From NCBI GenBank assembly GCA_002420145.1, contig DIHL01000083.1, forward strand, positions 1 to 22,129: a stretch of 22,129 nucleotides of DNA, in the 5' to 3' direction. This document shows positions 8,728-17,117 of this stretch, in pieces. The translations under genes were made by a program, and so were the position numbers. The DNA comes from Bacteroidetes bacterium UBA5697 (GTDB taxonomy: Bacteria > Bacteroidota > Bacteroidia > B-17B0 > Aurantibacillaceae). The notes beneath the pieces are model-generated. The model did not search any database and was not told where the DNA came from. It was given only the letters and a program-made list of their open reading frames with translations. How positions within the stretch are numbered: position 1 is the first letter of the stretch; each line of letters starts with the position of its first letter.

Positions 8728-9363
8728 ATGAAAGTTCAATTACACAAAGCGCATCCTTGGCACGGTATCTCCATTGGAGAAAAATCTCCTGAAATTATTA
8801 CTTCTTTTATTGAAATGGTTCCTGCTGATCATGTGAAATATGAAATAGACAAAGCATCTGGCTATCGAAAAGTGGATAGACCTCAAAAATTTTCAAATAT
8901 TATTCCTGCATTATATGGATTTGTTCCTCAAACGTATTGTGGTGATTTAGTTGCTCAAAGAGCCAATGAAAGAACGGGGCGTAAAGATATCATCGGTGAT
9001 GGAGATCCATTAGATATTTGTGTGTTAACAGAACGTAATATTACTAGTGGTGATATTATTGTGGAAGCTATTCCTATTGGTGGGTTTAGAATGATTGACA
9101 AAAACGAAGCAGATGATAAAATCATTGCAGTGATGGCAAAAGATGAAATATACAGTAAATGGAAAGATATTTTAGATTGTCCTGAACCATTAATCAATCG
9201 TTTGCGTCACTATTTCTTAACTTATAAAAATATCCCAGGTGAATCAACTGCCATTGTAGAAATAACAGAAACATATGGAAGGGAAGAAGCTCACGAAGTG
9301 ATTAGAAGAAGTGTAAAGGATTATGATAAATCATTCCGTTCTCATTTAGATTTGGGAATGTAA
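8728..9363 (+). CDS. ppa: Inorganic pyrophosphatase, family I
   Basis: Soluble family I pyrophosphatase, which hydrolyses pyrophosphate to two phosphates and so drives nucleotide polymerisation and aminoacylation to completion. At 211 residues it is slightly longer than the roughly 175-residue Escherichia coli enzyme. The metal-binding signature DGDPLD is at residues 91-96, matching the D-x-D-P-x-D consensus. Upstream, VKYEIDKASGYRKVDRP carries the Lys and Glu of the active site, and LYGFVPQTYCGD is the conserved Tyr-rich segment. ADDKIIAV supplies the later acidic ligands. The gene follows the NTR-like gene by only five bases and ends just before a strong palindromic terminator, so the two are probably co-transcribed, although a promoter inside the upstream gene is likely for an essential enzyme. 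Confidence 0.96.
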   Translation: MKVQLHKAHPWHGISIGEKSPEIITSFIEMVPADHVKYEIDKASGYRKVDRPQKFSNIIPALYGFVPQTYCGDLVAQRANERTGRKDIIGDGDPLDICVLTERNITSGDIIVEAIPIGGFRMIDKNEADDKIIAVMAKDEIYSKWKDILDCPEPLINRLRHYFLTYKNIPGESTAIVEITETYGREEAHEVIRRSVKDYDKSFRSHLDLGM

Positions 9364-9370
9364 TTCAAAT

Positions 9371-9400
9371 AGAAAGGCTGCTAAATTTAGCAGCCTTTCT
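9371..9400. terminator. Bidirectional intrinsic terminator, perfect 30-base palindrome
   Basis: Each arm reads AGAAAGGCTGCTAAA and the second arm is its exact reverse complement, so all 30 bases are palindromic. It folds into a GC-cored stem with a short AAATTT loop. The CCTTTCTGTTT on the plus side and the corresponding T-rich stretch on the minus side serve as U-tracts. It sits between convergent genes, 7 bases after the ppa stop on the plus strand and 2 bases after the giant gene's stop on the minus strand, so it should stop transcripts from both. Confidence 0.9.
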
Positions 9401-9402
9401 GT

Positions 9403-12400
9403 TTATCTGATTAATAAAACATAGCCTGGAGCTAAATGCTCTTTATCTTTTTTATCAATTACTTTTATGATGTAATAATAAGTCGCATCTGGACATTTTT
9501 CTCCATTACTAGCTATCCCATCCCACGAGTTTTTTAGAGCATCCCAACTATATAATAATTGTCCCCAACGATTATAGATATATCCTTCAGCAGATTTTAC
9601 TCCTTTGACTTTAATATGAAATAAATCGTTCACGCCATCATCATTTGGTGTAAAAACATTTGGAATCTCAATCACAAAACCTTCATCTACAAAAATAGTT
9701 TTAATGGCTGTGTCATTACATAAACCAGAACTTGCGACTAATACAATCGTATATGTTCCTTCTGTGTTATATACATTGCTTGGATCTTGATTGGTTGATG
9801 TACTTCCATTTCCAAAACTCCATGTAAAACTATTTGCATTTGTACTAGTATTTGTAAAGTTAACTGTTAAAGGAGCTTCTCCAGTTTGTGGATCAAAAGT
9901 AAAATCAGCACTTACATTATTTTGAGAAACATCAACGGTTGAAGTTGCCGTACATCCTGTTGTTAAATTTGTAACGGTTAATGTATATACTCCAGTATCT
10001 GTTACAGTTGGTGTTGCAGTATTACTTCCCGAAATAATACTTCCTGCATTAGGACCACTCCATGAATAAGAGACTGCATCTGTCGTTGTTGAAGTTCCTA
10101 ATAAAGTGGTTGTAGATGAATTACAGGGCATTACAGTTGCCGCTCCAGCATTTGCATTAGGCGAAATAATACTACTTGTTAAAGTGATTGTTTGAGAAGT
10201 TGAACATCCATTAGTAGCATCAGTAACAGTTGCTGTGTAATCCCCTGCGGTAGAAGCAATTACAGGGTTAGTAGCTGCTCCAGAAGGTGTAATCCATGTA
10301 GGAGTATCGGTCAATGTTGATATTGCAGTTAATGTACTGCTAGTATTAGAACATGTAATAACTGAGCTTGTTGCTGCTATAGATAGAGTAGGCGCAGTGG
10401 TATTTGTTCCTACGGTTGAAAATGCAGAACTATTTATACATCCATTGATTGGATCTGTAATTGATAAACTATAAGTTCCAGCTGCATTAGCAGTAATTGA
10501 AGAGTTGTTTACACTTCCTATAATTCCTGGTCCAGACCAAGTATAAGTACTTGTAGAAGGATTAACCGTAGATGTTATAACAACAGTATTTGAAATACAA
10601 GTAATAGATGCACTTGGTGTTATTGTAACACTTGGAATTACTGTATTTATTCCAACAGCTACTTGTGCAGCACTTGTTGAACAACCATTAGATGTATTAG
10701 TTATCGTGCATGTGTAATTACCAGTAGCTGTAAATGTTGCATTTGCTGATGAACCACCAGAACCAGGAGTTGGACTCCAAGAATAAGAAACAGGAGTTAC
10801 AGTGGAAGTAAGAGACACACTTGGTGATGGAATAGCACAAGTAATAGTTGCCGTATTAGAAGATAAATTAAAGGTTGGTAAATTTACATCTGGAGTTAAT
10901 GTTACAGTTCCGATAGATGAAACACAACCATTAACCGTATTTGTAACAGCTACAGTAAATACACCAGTACCACCTATGGTAGGATTATTGATCGATGTGT
11001 TACTTATTGTTCCTGTTGCAGGAGCAGTCCATGTATAAGTTGTGTTTGGATTTGAATTACTAGTTACTGTTACAGTTGTACTTGGATTACCGCATGTTGT
11101 AGTAACTGATGTCGCGCTTAAACTTAATGTAGGAGCAGTTGTATTAGTTGGAACAAAAACAACAGCGCTTCCTGTAGGATTTGTACAACCAGTAATTGTA
11201 TTTGTTACTGTAACAGAATAGTTTCCAGTAGCGCCAACTATAGGATTAGCAGTTGTGCCACCAGAAATAATATTAGGGCCAGACCATGAATACGAATAAT
11301 TAGCACCAGTTGGAGTGCTACTTAAAGTGACACTTGAAGAAGTACAAGTAATACTTGCTGTAGGAGCAATGCTTGCGCTTGCAGAAACAGGAGTTGTATT
11401 AGTTGGAACAACCACTGGATAAGATTGCGAACAGCTAGCTGTATTTGTAATGGTAATAGTATAAGTACCTCCTGATGATACAGTTGTAGCAGAAGATGTT
11501 GGGGAAGAGATTGTTCCTGGTCCTGTCCAAGAATAAGTAAGAGGTGATATTGTAGATGTTATACTTATTGATGCGGAGGTAAGAGAGCACGTTATTGAAT
11601 TGGAAGCGGCACTAACATTTCCGTTTGGAGTTCCTGCACTTGGCGCTACTTGAACAGTTGATGTAACAAAACATCCATTAGCTGGATTAGTAGCTGTTAA
11701 TGTATATGTTCCTGCACCTCCCACGGTGGTAGTATTTGTAGAAGCGCCATTACTCCAATTTAAAGTTGAGCCTCCAGTAGCATTACCTGTTAATGTAACT
11801 GTAGGAGCGGCGCATGTAATTGTTTGGTTAGAACCAGCAGTGACTGTTGGTGTAGTTAAGTTATTAGTAACAGTTGCTACAGCAACAGAAGAACTTGAAC
11901 AGCCATTAACAGTGTTTGTTGTAATTAATGAATAGGTTCCTACAACAGAGGCTGTAATATTAGCTACAGTATTACTTCCAACTATTCCGGGACCAGTCCA
12001 ACTATAAGTAACACCTGCTGTTGGTCCTCCAACTAATACAGTTGATGTTTGAGCACATGTTAAAGTTCCTCCCGATGCAGATGCGGAAGGTGTTGTTGTA
12101 TTTATATTAGCAGCTAATGTTGTTGTAAAAGAACAGCCAGCAGAACTCATAACGAATAAAGTATAAGTCCCAGAACCTTGTCCTATAGCATTTTGACTAT
12201 TTGCAGTTCCTCCTGAAATTGAACTTCCACCAGGAGCAGTCCAAGTATAACTTTGACCTGATAAACTTGAATTTAAATTGATTGTATTAGTAACACAGGT
12301 AATGGTTCCTGCTGTACTTGCTGTTGATGTAGGAATTGGATTAACCGTTATAGTTCTTATTGAAGTATTAATACAACCATTAGCATCAGTTCCAGTAACC

Positions 12401-15400
12401 GTGTAAGTTGTAGTTGTTGTTGGTGAAAAAGCAACACCATTAGATACACCTCCTGTCCAAGTATAGGTGTTTGCTCCGGTTCCATTTAACGTCGTAGAAC
12501 TTCCTCTACAGATAACAGAATTAGAAACAGAAGAACCAACTGTTGGTAATGGATTCACTGTAATTGTTCTTACAGCTGTATTGGTGCAACCATTAGCTGC
12601 AGTTCCAGTAACGGTGTATGATACTGTGGTACTTGGAGTAAATGCAACTCCATTACTAACTCCGCCTGTCCAAGTGTATGTACTAGCGCCAGTTCCATTT
12701 AAGGTAACAGAGGCTCCATTACAAATAACTGAATTACTAGTTGAAGAAGAAACTGTTGGAGGTGTATTTACAGTAATTGTTCTAACGGCAGAATTAGTAC
12801 ATCCAGTTACCGCATTTGTTCCAATTACTGTATAAGTAGATGTAATAGTAGGAGTAAATGCAACTCCATCAGTAACGCCTCCTGTCCAAGCATATGTGCT
12901 AGCTCCTGTTCCATTTAAGGTAACGGAATTTCCATTACAAATAATTGAACCTGTTGTTGTTGAAGATACAGTTGGTTTAGGATTAACAGTAACAGTATAT
13001 ACCGCAGAATTAGTACAACCATTTGCTGCAGTTGCTATTACTGTATAGTTAGTGGTTATAGTAGGAGAAGCAGTGACGGCAGTTCCTGTTGAAGCACTTA
13101 AACTAGTGGATGGGGACCATGTATAAGTACTAGCTCCACTTACTGATAAATTTGTGTTTGATCCATTACAAATTGTATTAGAAGTTGAGGCAATAGTTAA
13201 CGAAGGCACTGTATTTACCGTAACCGAAGAAACGGCCGTATTAGTACAACCATTGACGGAGGTTCCGATAACAGAGTAGGTAGTATTACCCGAAGGTGCC
13301 ACGGTGAATGAAGTGGTTGTATTTCCTGTACTCCAAGAATAAGTACTTGCACCTCCTCCAGTTAAAGTAATTGTTTGAGTTCCACAAGTTGTAATAGCCG
13401 CCCCAGCATTAATAGAAACAGAAGGAACTGTATATAAGAAAACTGTTTTTGTTAAAGTTTGTTTGTAACCACAAACTCCTCCAACGTAACATGTGTAAGT
13501 CATTTGTGTACCAGGTGCTACTGATATAGTTTGAGTATTTTGACCACCTGGCTCCCAAGTATATCCTGTTGCTCCAGTAGGAGCCGTTAAAATAGAACTT
13601 TGACCAGGACATATTGTGCCTGGAACAGCGGTGATTGCTGGTAATGCTACTCCAGAAATGGCTTGAATATTATAATTACAAATATCTCCACTCCAACCAT
13701 CAACCATCACATAATAATCATCACCTACGGTTAAGCTATTTGCGTTTACAGTGTATGTACTTATACCGCCCGAAAATGAACCCGATGCGTTTTCTTTGTA
13801 ATCTGAGACAGGTGTGAATCCACAACAAGCAGAGGTTGTAGAAAAAATTTGCATTTGCACGCCTCTTGGTGTTCCTGGAGTTGCAGTAACAGAGTTAGTA
13901 CCAACTCCCCAACAGTTAGATACTGTAACTCTTAATGAAACAGTAGGACTTGCCGCTGTAAATCTAACCCATGAATTATTATCAATGTATACATCATTAA
14001 TAGTAGAACCAGTACCCCATGTTCCACCAGCTCCAAAAGGTCCAGCTGGGTTTGCGCCTACGCTATATGTATAAGTTGGACCAGGCCCTTCTCCATTTCC
14101 TCTCATATTACAAGGATGGTCGCGAGTGTAGGCTGGACTAGTAGTTGCAGAATATCCATTAATATCACAAATGTATAAAGCGTTAGCGCACAAATCGTTA
14201 GTTGGAGATTGTACACAAAATCCAAAGTTACCTTGAGCTGCACCATACCCCCAATATCTCAAATAAACGGTCTCTCCTGGAGTTAATCCTGTAGCTCTAA
14301 TAAAAGATTGTAAATCATTATAGCCAGCAGGATAATTATAATCATCAGAGCAAGTATAAGTTGTTAGTGTTCCACATGTTCCTCTGTATAATGTCATAAC
14401 TCCATCTTGAATCCAACCAGCTCCCATATTTGGTTGAGGAGTGATATAAATATTACCACTAGCAGGCACTGTGATACTAAACCAAACATCTTTTGAGGTT
14501 GCTCCAAATCCACCATTTGAAAGAGCTCCCATTGAATTGGTTGAATTATCATAGTTTTCACAAACAGCTCCTGGACTTCCTGGGAGAATAGTTTGTGTAG
14601 CCCCAACATTTGAAAACACTAAGTTGTTACAGTCTGCTGTTACAGCAGGAATTTGAATAGCATTACAAGGCTCATCATTTGGTTGAGAACCTGCAATAAT
14701 ACTTGTTCCAGATACACAAACACTAAAGGTACTTCCTGCACTTGAGTAATAATCATAAACTCTAAATAAATACGTAACACCTGGAGTTAAACCAGATGCC
14801 GTAACAGTTTCCGTTCCTCCAGAAAAAGTATTATCAATACAACTTAATGAAGTTAAAGCTCCACAAGTACCATCGTATAATTCAACCACGGCATCAAAAT
14901 TTGCTGAACCAGCTACTTGTATAGTTTGAGTATAATTGGTAGCTGTAAATGAATACCAGACATCATCATTAGCAGTACCTGCACATCCAGTTAAAGAAGT
15001 AGTTGCTCCATAAGAAGTACCAGATGTATTAACACAACCAGCATTAACTGCTAAATTAATGGCACTAGTACATGGATCATTTGCAGGTGCAGCTGGAGGG
15101 TTATTTAAACACATTGTAAAAGTGCTTGATCCAGAACCTGCTCCATAGTGATATACTCTGACATAATAAGTGGAGCCAATTGTTAAGCCTGATGCTATTG
15201 TAGATTCAACTTGTCCATTAAATGTATTATCAACACAGCCATTTGAAACTAAAGCAGCACAAGTTCCAGAAAATACTTGTAATACAGCGTCAAAAGTTGC
15301 TGAACCTGTAACAGTTAATGAATGACTTGTGCCAGAGGCTACAAATTTATACCAAACATCATCATCAGCATTACCAGCACAACCAACAATGTTTTGAGAA

Positions 15401-15525
15401 GTACCAGCAGTTCCAACTACACAGACTCCATTAGTTAATGTAACAGCTCCCGAACAGTTTTCGGATTGAGACCATGAACTAAAGAAAGATAAAACAAAAA
15501 GAAGAGTAATATTAATATTGCGCAT
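9403..15525 (-). CDS. Giant T9SS type B cell-surface protein with PPC-like domains and Ig-like repeats
   Basis: A 2040-residue predicted cell-surface protein, probably an adhesin. A signal peptide (residues 1-20, ending SWSQ) leads into three PPC-like beta domains with paired cysteines (to about 440; the first two are close copies), then a related divergent domain (to about 630). About sixteen Ig-like repeats fill 632-1870, each with an early Cys, a central YxW, and a Tyr then GC near the end. Repeats 4-6 are the most alike, at 71-72 residues each. A PKD domain (1871-1952) precedes a gliding-motility-type CHU_C domain (1953-2040), from EIPNVFTPNDDGVNDLF through YNRWGQ to ATYYYIIK. That is a type B T9SS sorting signal as in SprB. 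It is rich in Thr and Ser. It follows a small secreted protein by 33 bases and ends at a strong terminator. The ligand is unknown. Confidence 0.93.
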   Translation of the reverse strand: MRNINITLLFVLSFFSSWSQSENCSGAVTLTNGVCVVGTAGTSQNIVGCAGNADDDVWYKFVASGTSHSLTVTGSATFDAVLQVFSGTCAALVSNGCVDNTFNGQVESTIASGLTIGSTYYVRVYHYGAGSGSSTFTMCLNNPPAAPANDPCTSAINLAVNAGCVNTSGTSYGATTSLTGCAGTANDDVWYSFTATNYTQTIQVAGSANFDAVVELYDGTCGALTSLSCIDNTFSGGTETVTASGLTPGVTYLFRVYDYYSSAGSTFSVCVSGTSIIAGSQPNDEPCNAIQIPAVTADCNNLVFSNVGATQTILPGSPGAVCENYDNSTNSMGALSNGGFGATSKDVWFSITVPASGNIYITPQPNMGAGWIQDGVMTLYRGTCGTLTTYTCSDDYNYPAGYNDLQSFIRATGLTPGETVYLRYWGYGAAQGNFGFCVQSPTNDLCANALYICDINGYSATTSPAYTRDHPCNMRGNGEGPGPTYTYSVGANPAGPFGAGGTWGTGSTINDVYIDNNSWVRFTAASPTVSLRVTVSNCWGVGTNSVTATPGTPRGVQMQIFSTTSACCGFTPVSDYKENASGSFSGGISTYTVNANSLTVGDDYYVMVDGWSGDICNYNIQAISGVALPAITAVPGTICPGQSSILTAPTGATGYTWEPGGQNTQTISVAPGTQMTYTCYVGGVCGYKQTLTKTVFLYTVPSVSINAGAAITTCGTQTITLTGGGASTYSWSTGNTTTSFTVAPSGNTTYSVIGTSVNGCTNTAVSSVTVNTVPSLTIASTSNTICNGSNTNLSVSGASTYTWSPSTSLSASTGTAVTASPTITTNYTVIATAANGCTNSAVYTVTVNPKPTVSSTTTGSIICNGNSVTLNGTGASTYAWTGGVTDGVAFTPTITSTYTVIGTNAVTGCTNSAVRTITVNTPPTVSSSTSNSVICNGASVTLNGTGASTYTWTGGVSNGVAFTPSTTVSYTVTGTAANGCTNTAVRTITVNPLPTVGSSVSNSVICRGSSTTLNGTGANTYTWTGGVSNGVAFSPTTTTTYTVTGTDANGCINTSIRTITVNPIPTSTASTAGTITCVTNTINLNSSLSGQSYTWTAPGGSSISGGTANSQNAIGQGSGTYTLFVMSSAGCSFTTTLAANINTTTPSASASGGTLTCAQTSTVLVGGPTAGVTYSWTGPGIVGSNTVANITASVVGTYSLITTNTVNGCSSSSVAVATVTNNLTTPTVTAGSNQTITCAAPTVTLTGNATGGSTLNWSNGASTNTTTVGGAGTYTLTATNPANGCFVTSTVQVAPSAGTPNGNVSAASNSITCSLTSASISITSTISPLTYSWTGPGTISSPTSSATTVSSGGTYTITITNTASCSQSYPVVVPTNTTPVSASASIAPTASITCTSSSVTLSSTPTGANYSYSWSGPNIISGGTTANPIVGATGNYSVTVTNTITGCTNPTGSAVVFVPTNTTAPTLSLSATSVTTTCGNPSTTVTVTSNSNPNTTYTWTAPATGTISNTSINNPTIGGTGVFTVAVTNTVNGCVSSIGTVTLTPDVNLPTFNLSSNTATITCAIPSPSVSLTSTVTPVSYSWSPTPGSGGSSANATFTATGNYTCTITNTSNGCSTSAAQVAVGINTVIPSVTITPSASITCISNTVVITSTVNPSTSTYTWSGPGIIGSVNNSSITANAAGTYSLSITDPINGCINSSAFSTVGTNTTAPTLSIAATSSVITCSNTSSTLTAISTLTDTPTWITPSGAATNPVIASTAGDYTATVTDATNGCSTSQTITLTSSIISPNANAGAATVMPCNSSTTTLLGTSTTTDAVSYSWSGPNAGSIISGSNTATPTVTDTGVYTLTVTNLTTGCTATSTVDVSQNNVSADFTFDPQTGEAPLTVNFTNTSTNANSFTWSFGNGSTSTNQDPSNVYNTEGTYTIVLVASSGLCNDTAIKTIFVDEGFVIEIPNVFTPNDDGVNDLFHIKVKGVKSAEGYIYNRWGQLLYSWDALKNSWDGIASNGEKCPDATYYYIIKVIDKKDKEHLAPGYVLLIR
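9916..13632 (-). repeat. In-frame array of about 16 Ig-like repeats
   Basis: This region encodes the tandem Ig-like modules of the giant protein. Reading from the N-terminal side, the first six modules end in variants of TVNPLPTV. The remaining ten are a second class joined by TNTTAP-type linkers. Repeats 4-6 share long near-identical stretches such as STYTWTGGVSNGVAF, which suggests recent duplication or gene conversion. The repeats are coding and vary in length and sequence. Confidence 0.85.
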
Positions 15526-15558
15526 ACTTAAATAATGTAAAAAGTTTTTATAAAAAAA

Positions 15559-15930
15559 TTATTGAATATATTTTCCAGTAGTGTATTCCATCGGAGCTAA
15601 GCCATTTTTAAGAATAGCTTGTTTAATGGATGTTGGACTAAAGGTTTTATCACCTTCATTTGTAACAGTTTTTTCTTTAACTACAAGAACAATTTGTCCC
15701 ATGTTTTTTTCAGTCTTATATTTCACTTTTGCTTGAGACACAAATTCGATTTTTAATAATACTTTTTCAAACGCCTCTATTTTTTCTTGATTCATATTTC
15801 CTTCAAAAGTGTAATAGTGCATCGTAAAAAATTCATCTGCTTTTAATGTGTTATTTACTTCTTGAGAAAATAAATTATTAAACAAGCCAAAGAATAAAAG
15901 GAAATAAAAAATAGGTAATTTGTTTTTCAT
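15559..15930 (-). CDS. Small secreted protein of unknown function, HMA-like predicted topology
   Basis: A 123-residue exported protein. An in-frame ATG 17 codons earlier (15981) exists, but ATG 15930 directly precedes a signal peptide (MKNKLPIFYFLLFFGLFNNL, cut after FSQ), and a promoter-like box lies inside the longer frame, so I start here. The mature part looks like strand (FTMHYYTFEG), helix (NQEKIEAFEKVLLKI), two strands (VSQAKVKYKT and GQIVLVVKE), helix (SPTSIKQAILKNG), strand. This is the beta-alpha-beta-beta-alpha-beta order of HMA/ferredoxin-like domains, but the metal-binding CxxC is absent, so copper binding is not suggested. The fold is inferred by eye. It is the first gene of a likely two-gene unit with the giant type B protein, 33 bases downstream, and may assist or modify it. 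Confidence 0.7.
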   Translation of the reverse strand: MKNKLPIFYFLLFFGLFNNLFSQEVNNTLKADEFFTMHYYTFEGNMNQEKIEAFEKVLLKIEFVSQAKVKYKTEKNMGQIVLVVKEKTVTNEGDKTFSPTSIKQAILKNGLAPMEYTTGKYIQ

Positions 15931-15954
15931 TTGATTTTTAAAATAAGTGAAACA

Positions 15955-15982
15955 CAAAAATATACCAATTAAATGACACAAA
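15955..15982 (-). promoter_or_regulatory. Candidate Bacteroidota promoter for the small secreted protein and giant protein
   Basis: On the minus strand, TATTTTTG (15962 down to 15955) matches the Bacteroidota -7 consensus TAnnTTTG. A TTTG (15982 down to 15979) lies 16 bases upstream as a possible -33 box; this is somewhat short of the usual 19-21. Transcription would begin about 20 bases before ATG 15930. Its position inside the longer open frame supports the shorter start. Chance matches are common in AT-rich DNA. Confidence 0.45.
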
Positions 15983-16182
15983 CAGAGATGTAATTGTTAA
16001 ATATTAATTAAATCAATTTAGTAAAATCGCACTAGGATGGTTAATTGTGTTTTTTAATTTCTATTATTTGATTTATAATTTGATAAATAAATACAGAAAA
16101 AATACAATATATGATTGATTTTCATAGAAAATGAAAGGTAAACTATTCATACTAATTAGTTTTTAATTTTGAAACAAATAAT

Positions 16183-16190
16183 TATATTTG
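16183..16190 (+). promoter_or_regulatory. Candidate -7 promoter box for the SPOR-domain gene
   Basis: TATATTTG is a perfect match to the Bacteroidota -7 consensus TAnnTTTG, and it lies 21 bases before ATG 16212, giving a leader of about 16 bases. No clear TTTG occurs at the expected 19-21 base spacing; the nearest upstream TTTG (16168-16171) is only 11 bases away, and a T-run at 16160-16164 sits in the right place. It diverges from the minus-strand promoter about 220 bases to the left. Confidence 0.45.
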
Positions 16191-16211
16191 TGATATTAAC
16201 AAAATTACTAT

Positions 16212-17075
16212 ATGAAAAAAATATTAACTTTTTTTGCAATTGCTAGCTTTACATCCGTTTTCTCTCAAATTACAATTAATGCTAATTTCCCTTCAAATAT
16301 GAATTCGGCATCAACAGTGGATGCAGATGTTAAAATTAACAAAGGAGCGGTAGGTAATTTTGCTAAATATCAATTGGATGTTCCTGCAGGTTATGTGATA
16401 TCTATTGTGGATGCAAAAGGAGGAAATTTCACTTTCGAAAATCAAAGAGCGAAAATCGTATGGGTTTCAGTTCCTAGTGAGCCAGAATTTACAATTAAAT
16501 TAAAAGTTCAGGCTAATTCAGATGCAACGAATCCCGGAACTTTCTTGCAAAAATTTTATTATTTAGAAAATAACGAGAAAAAAGAAGTAGAAGCAGCACC
16601 AGCAATTATTAATATTGGTGGAGGAAGTGCTGTTGTAGCTACAACGCCAACAGAGACAAAACCAGTTACAACAACTACACCAACAGAAACAAAGCCTGTT
16701 GAAACAACTCCTATTACTACACCAACAGAAACCAAGCCTGTTGAAACTAAACCAGTTACTACAACTACACCAACAGAAACAAAACCAGTAACAACAATGC
16801 CTTCAGAAACGAAGCCAGTTAAACCTGTTACTTCTTCTTCATCAGAGGCAGGAATGACTTATAAAGTTCAAATTGGTGCTTATTCGAACCAGCCAAGTAA
16901 AAGCAAATTTTCGGGTGCTGGAAATGTAAATATTGATTTAATTAATGGTATGTATAAAGTTACTGTTGGTAATTTTAAAACATTAGATGATGCTGTTAAA
17001 CACCGTGATGAGTTAAAGTCAAAAGGCTATAATGGCTTTATTGCAAAATACAAAGACGGAGTTCGTATTAACTAA
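16212..17075 (+). CDS. Exported SPOR-domain protein with PTETKPV-repeat linker
   Basis: A 287-residue exported protein in three parts. After a signal peptide (residues 1-19, ending SVFSQ) comes a beta-rich domain (about 20-130) with no cysteines, typified by VDADVKINKGAVGNFAKYQL and FTIKLKVQ. It resembles N-terminal domains seen in other Bacteroidota envelope proteins, though I cannot name it. A Thr/Pro-rich linker (about 144-213) repeats PTETKPV. A SPOR domain closes the protein (about 215-287), with YKVQIGAYS and YKVTVGNFKTLDDAVKHRDE. SPOR domains bind glycan strands stripped of stem peptides, so the protein should sit in the periplasm on peptidoglycan. A -7-like box lies 21 bases before the ATG. 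The PorP/SprF-like gene follows after 42 bases and probably shares the transcript. Confidence 0.87.
   Translation: MKKILTFFAIASFTSVFSQITINANFPSNMNSASTVDADVKINKGAVGNFAKYQLDVPAGYVISIVDAKGGNFTFENQRAKIVWVSVPSEPEFTIKLKVQANSDATNPGTFLQKFYYLENNEKKEVEAAPAIINIGGGSAVVATTPTETKPVTTTTPTETKPVETTPITTPTETKPVETKPVTTTTPTETKPVTTMPSETKPVKPVTSSSSEAGMTYKVQIGAYSNQPSKSKFSGAGNVNIDLINGMYKVTVGNFKTLDDAVKHRDELKSKGYNGFIAKYKDGVRIN
16647..16829 (+). repeat. PTETKPV tandem repeat linker
   Basis: Degenerate in-frame tandem repeats encode five PTETKPV-type units (the last is PSETKPVKPV), separated by Thr-rich spacers. The codons differ between units (CCA ACA GAG/GAA ACA/ACC), so the repeat is not a recent exact slippage product. 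It forms a flexible Pro/Thr spacer between the beta domain and the SPOR domain. Confidence 0.85.
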
Positions 17076-17117
17076 TACTTTTTTTTCTAATTAATAATAG
17101 TTACTAAAATTTATTCT

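Noticed and set aside
10802..12835. Plus-strand open frames (10802-11038, 11726-11935, 12467-12835) opposite the giant gene
   Set aside because: They are Val/Pro/Thr-rich antisense readings of repetitive Thr- and Gly-coding DNA, with no signal peptide, motif or coherent neighbours.
11900..13000. Regularly spaced repeats as a possible CRISPR array
   Set aside because: The units are over 200 bases, vary in sequence, and are in-frame protein repeats; there are no short identical repeats with unique spacers.
13409..14609. Other short frames over the N-terminal part of the giant gene (13409-13612, 13635-13817, 13814-14074, 14394-14609)
   Set aside because: They overlap well-supported PPC-like and Ig-like coding sequence and encode nothing recognisable.
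15931..15981. N-terminal extension of the small secreted protein from ATG 15981
   Set aside because: A normal signal peptide starts at ATG 15930, and a TAnnTTTG-like promoter box lies inside the extension.
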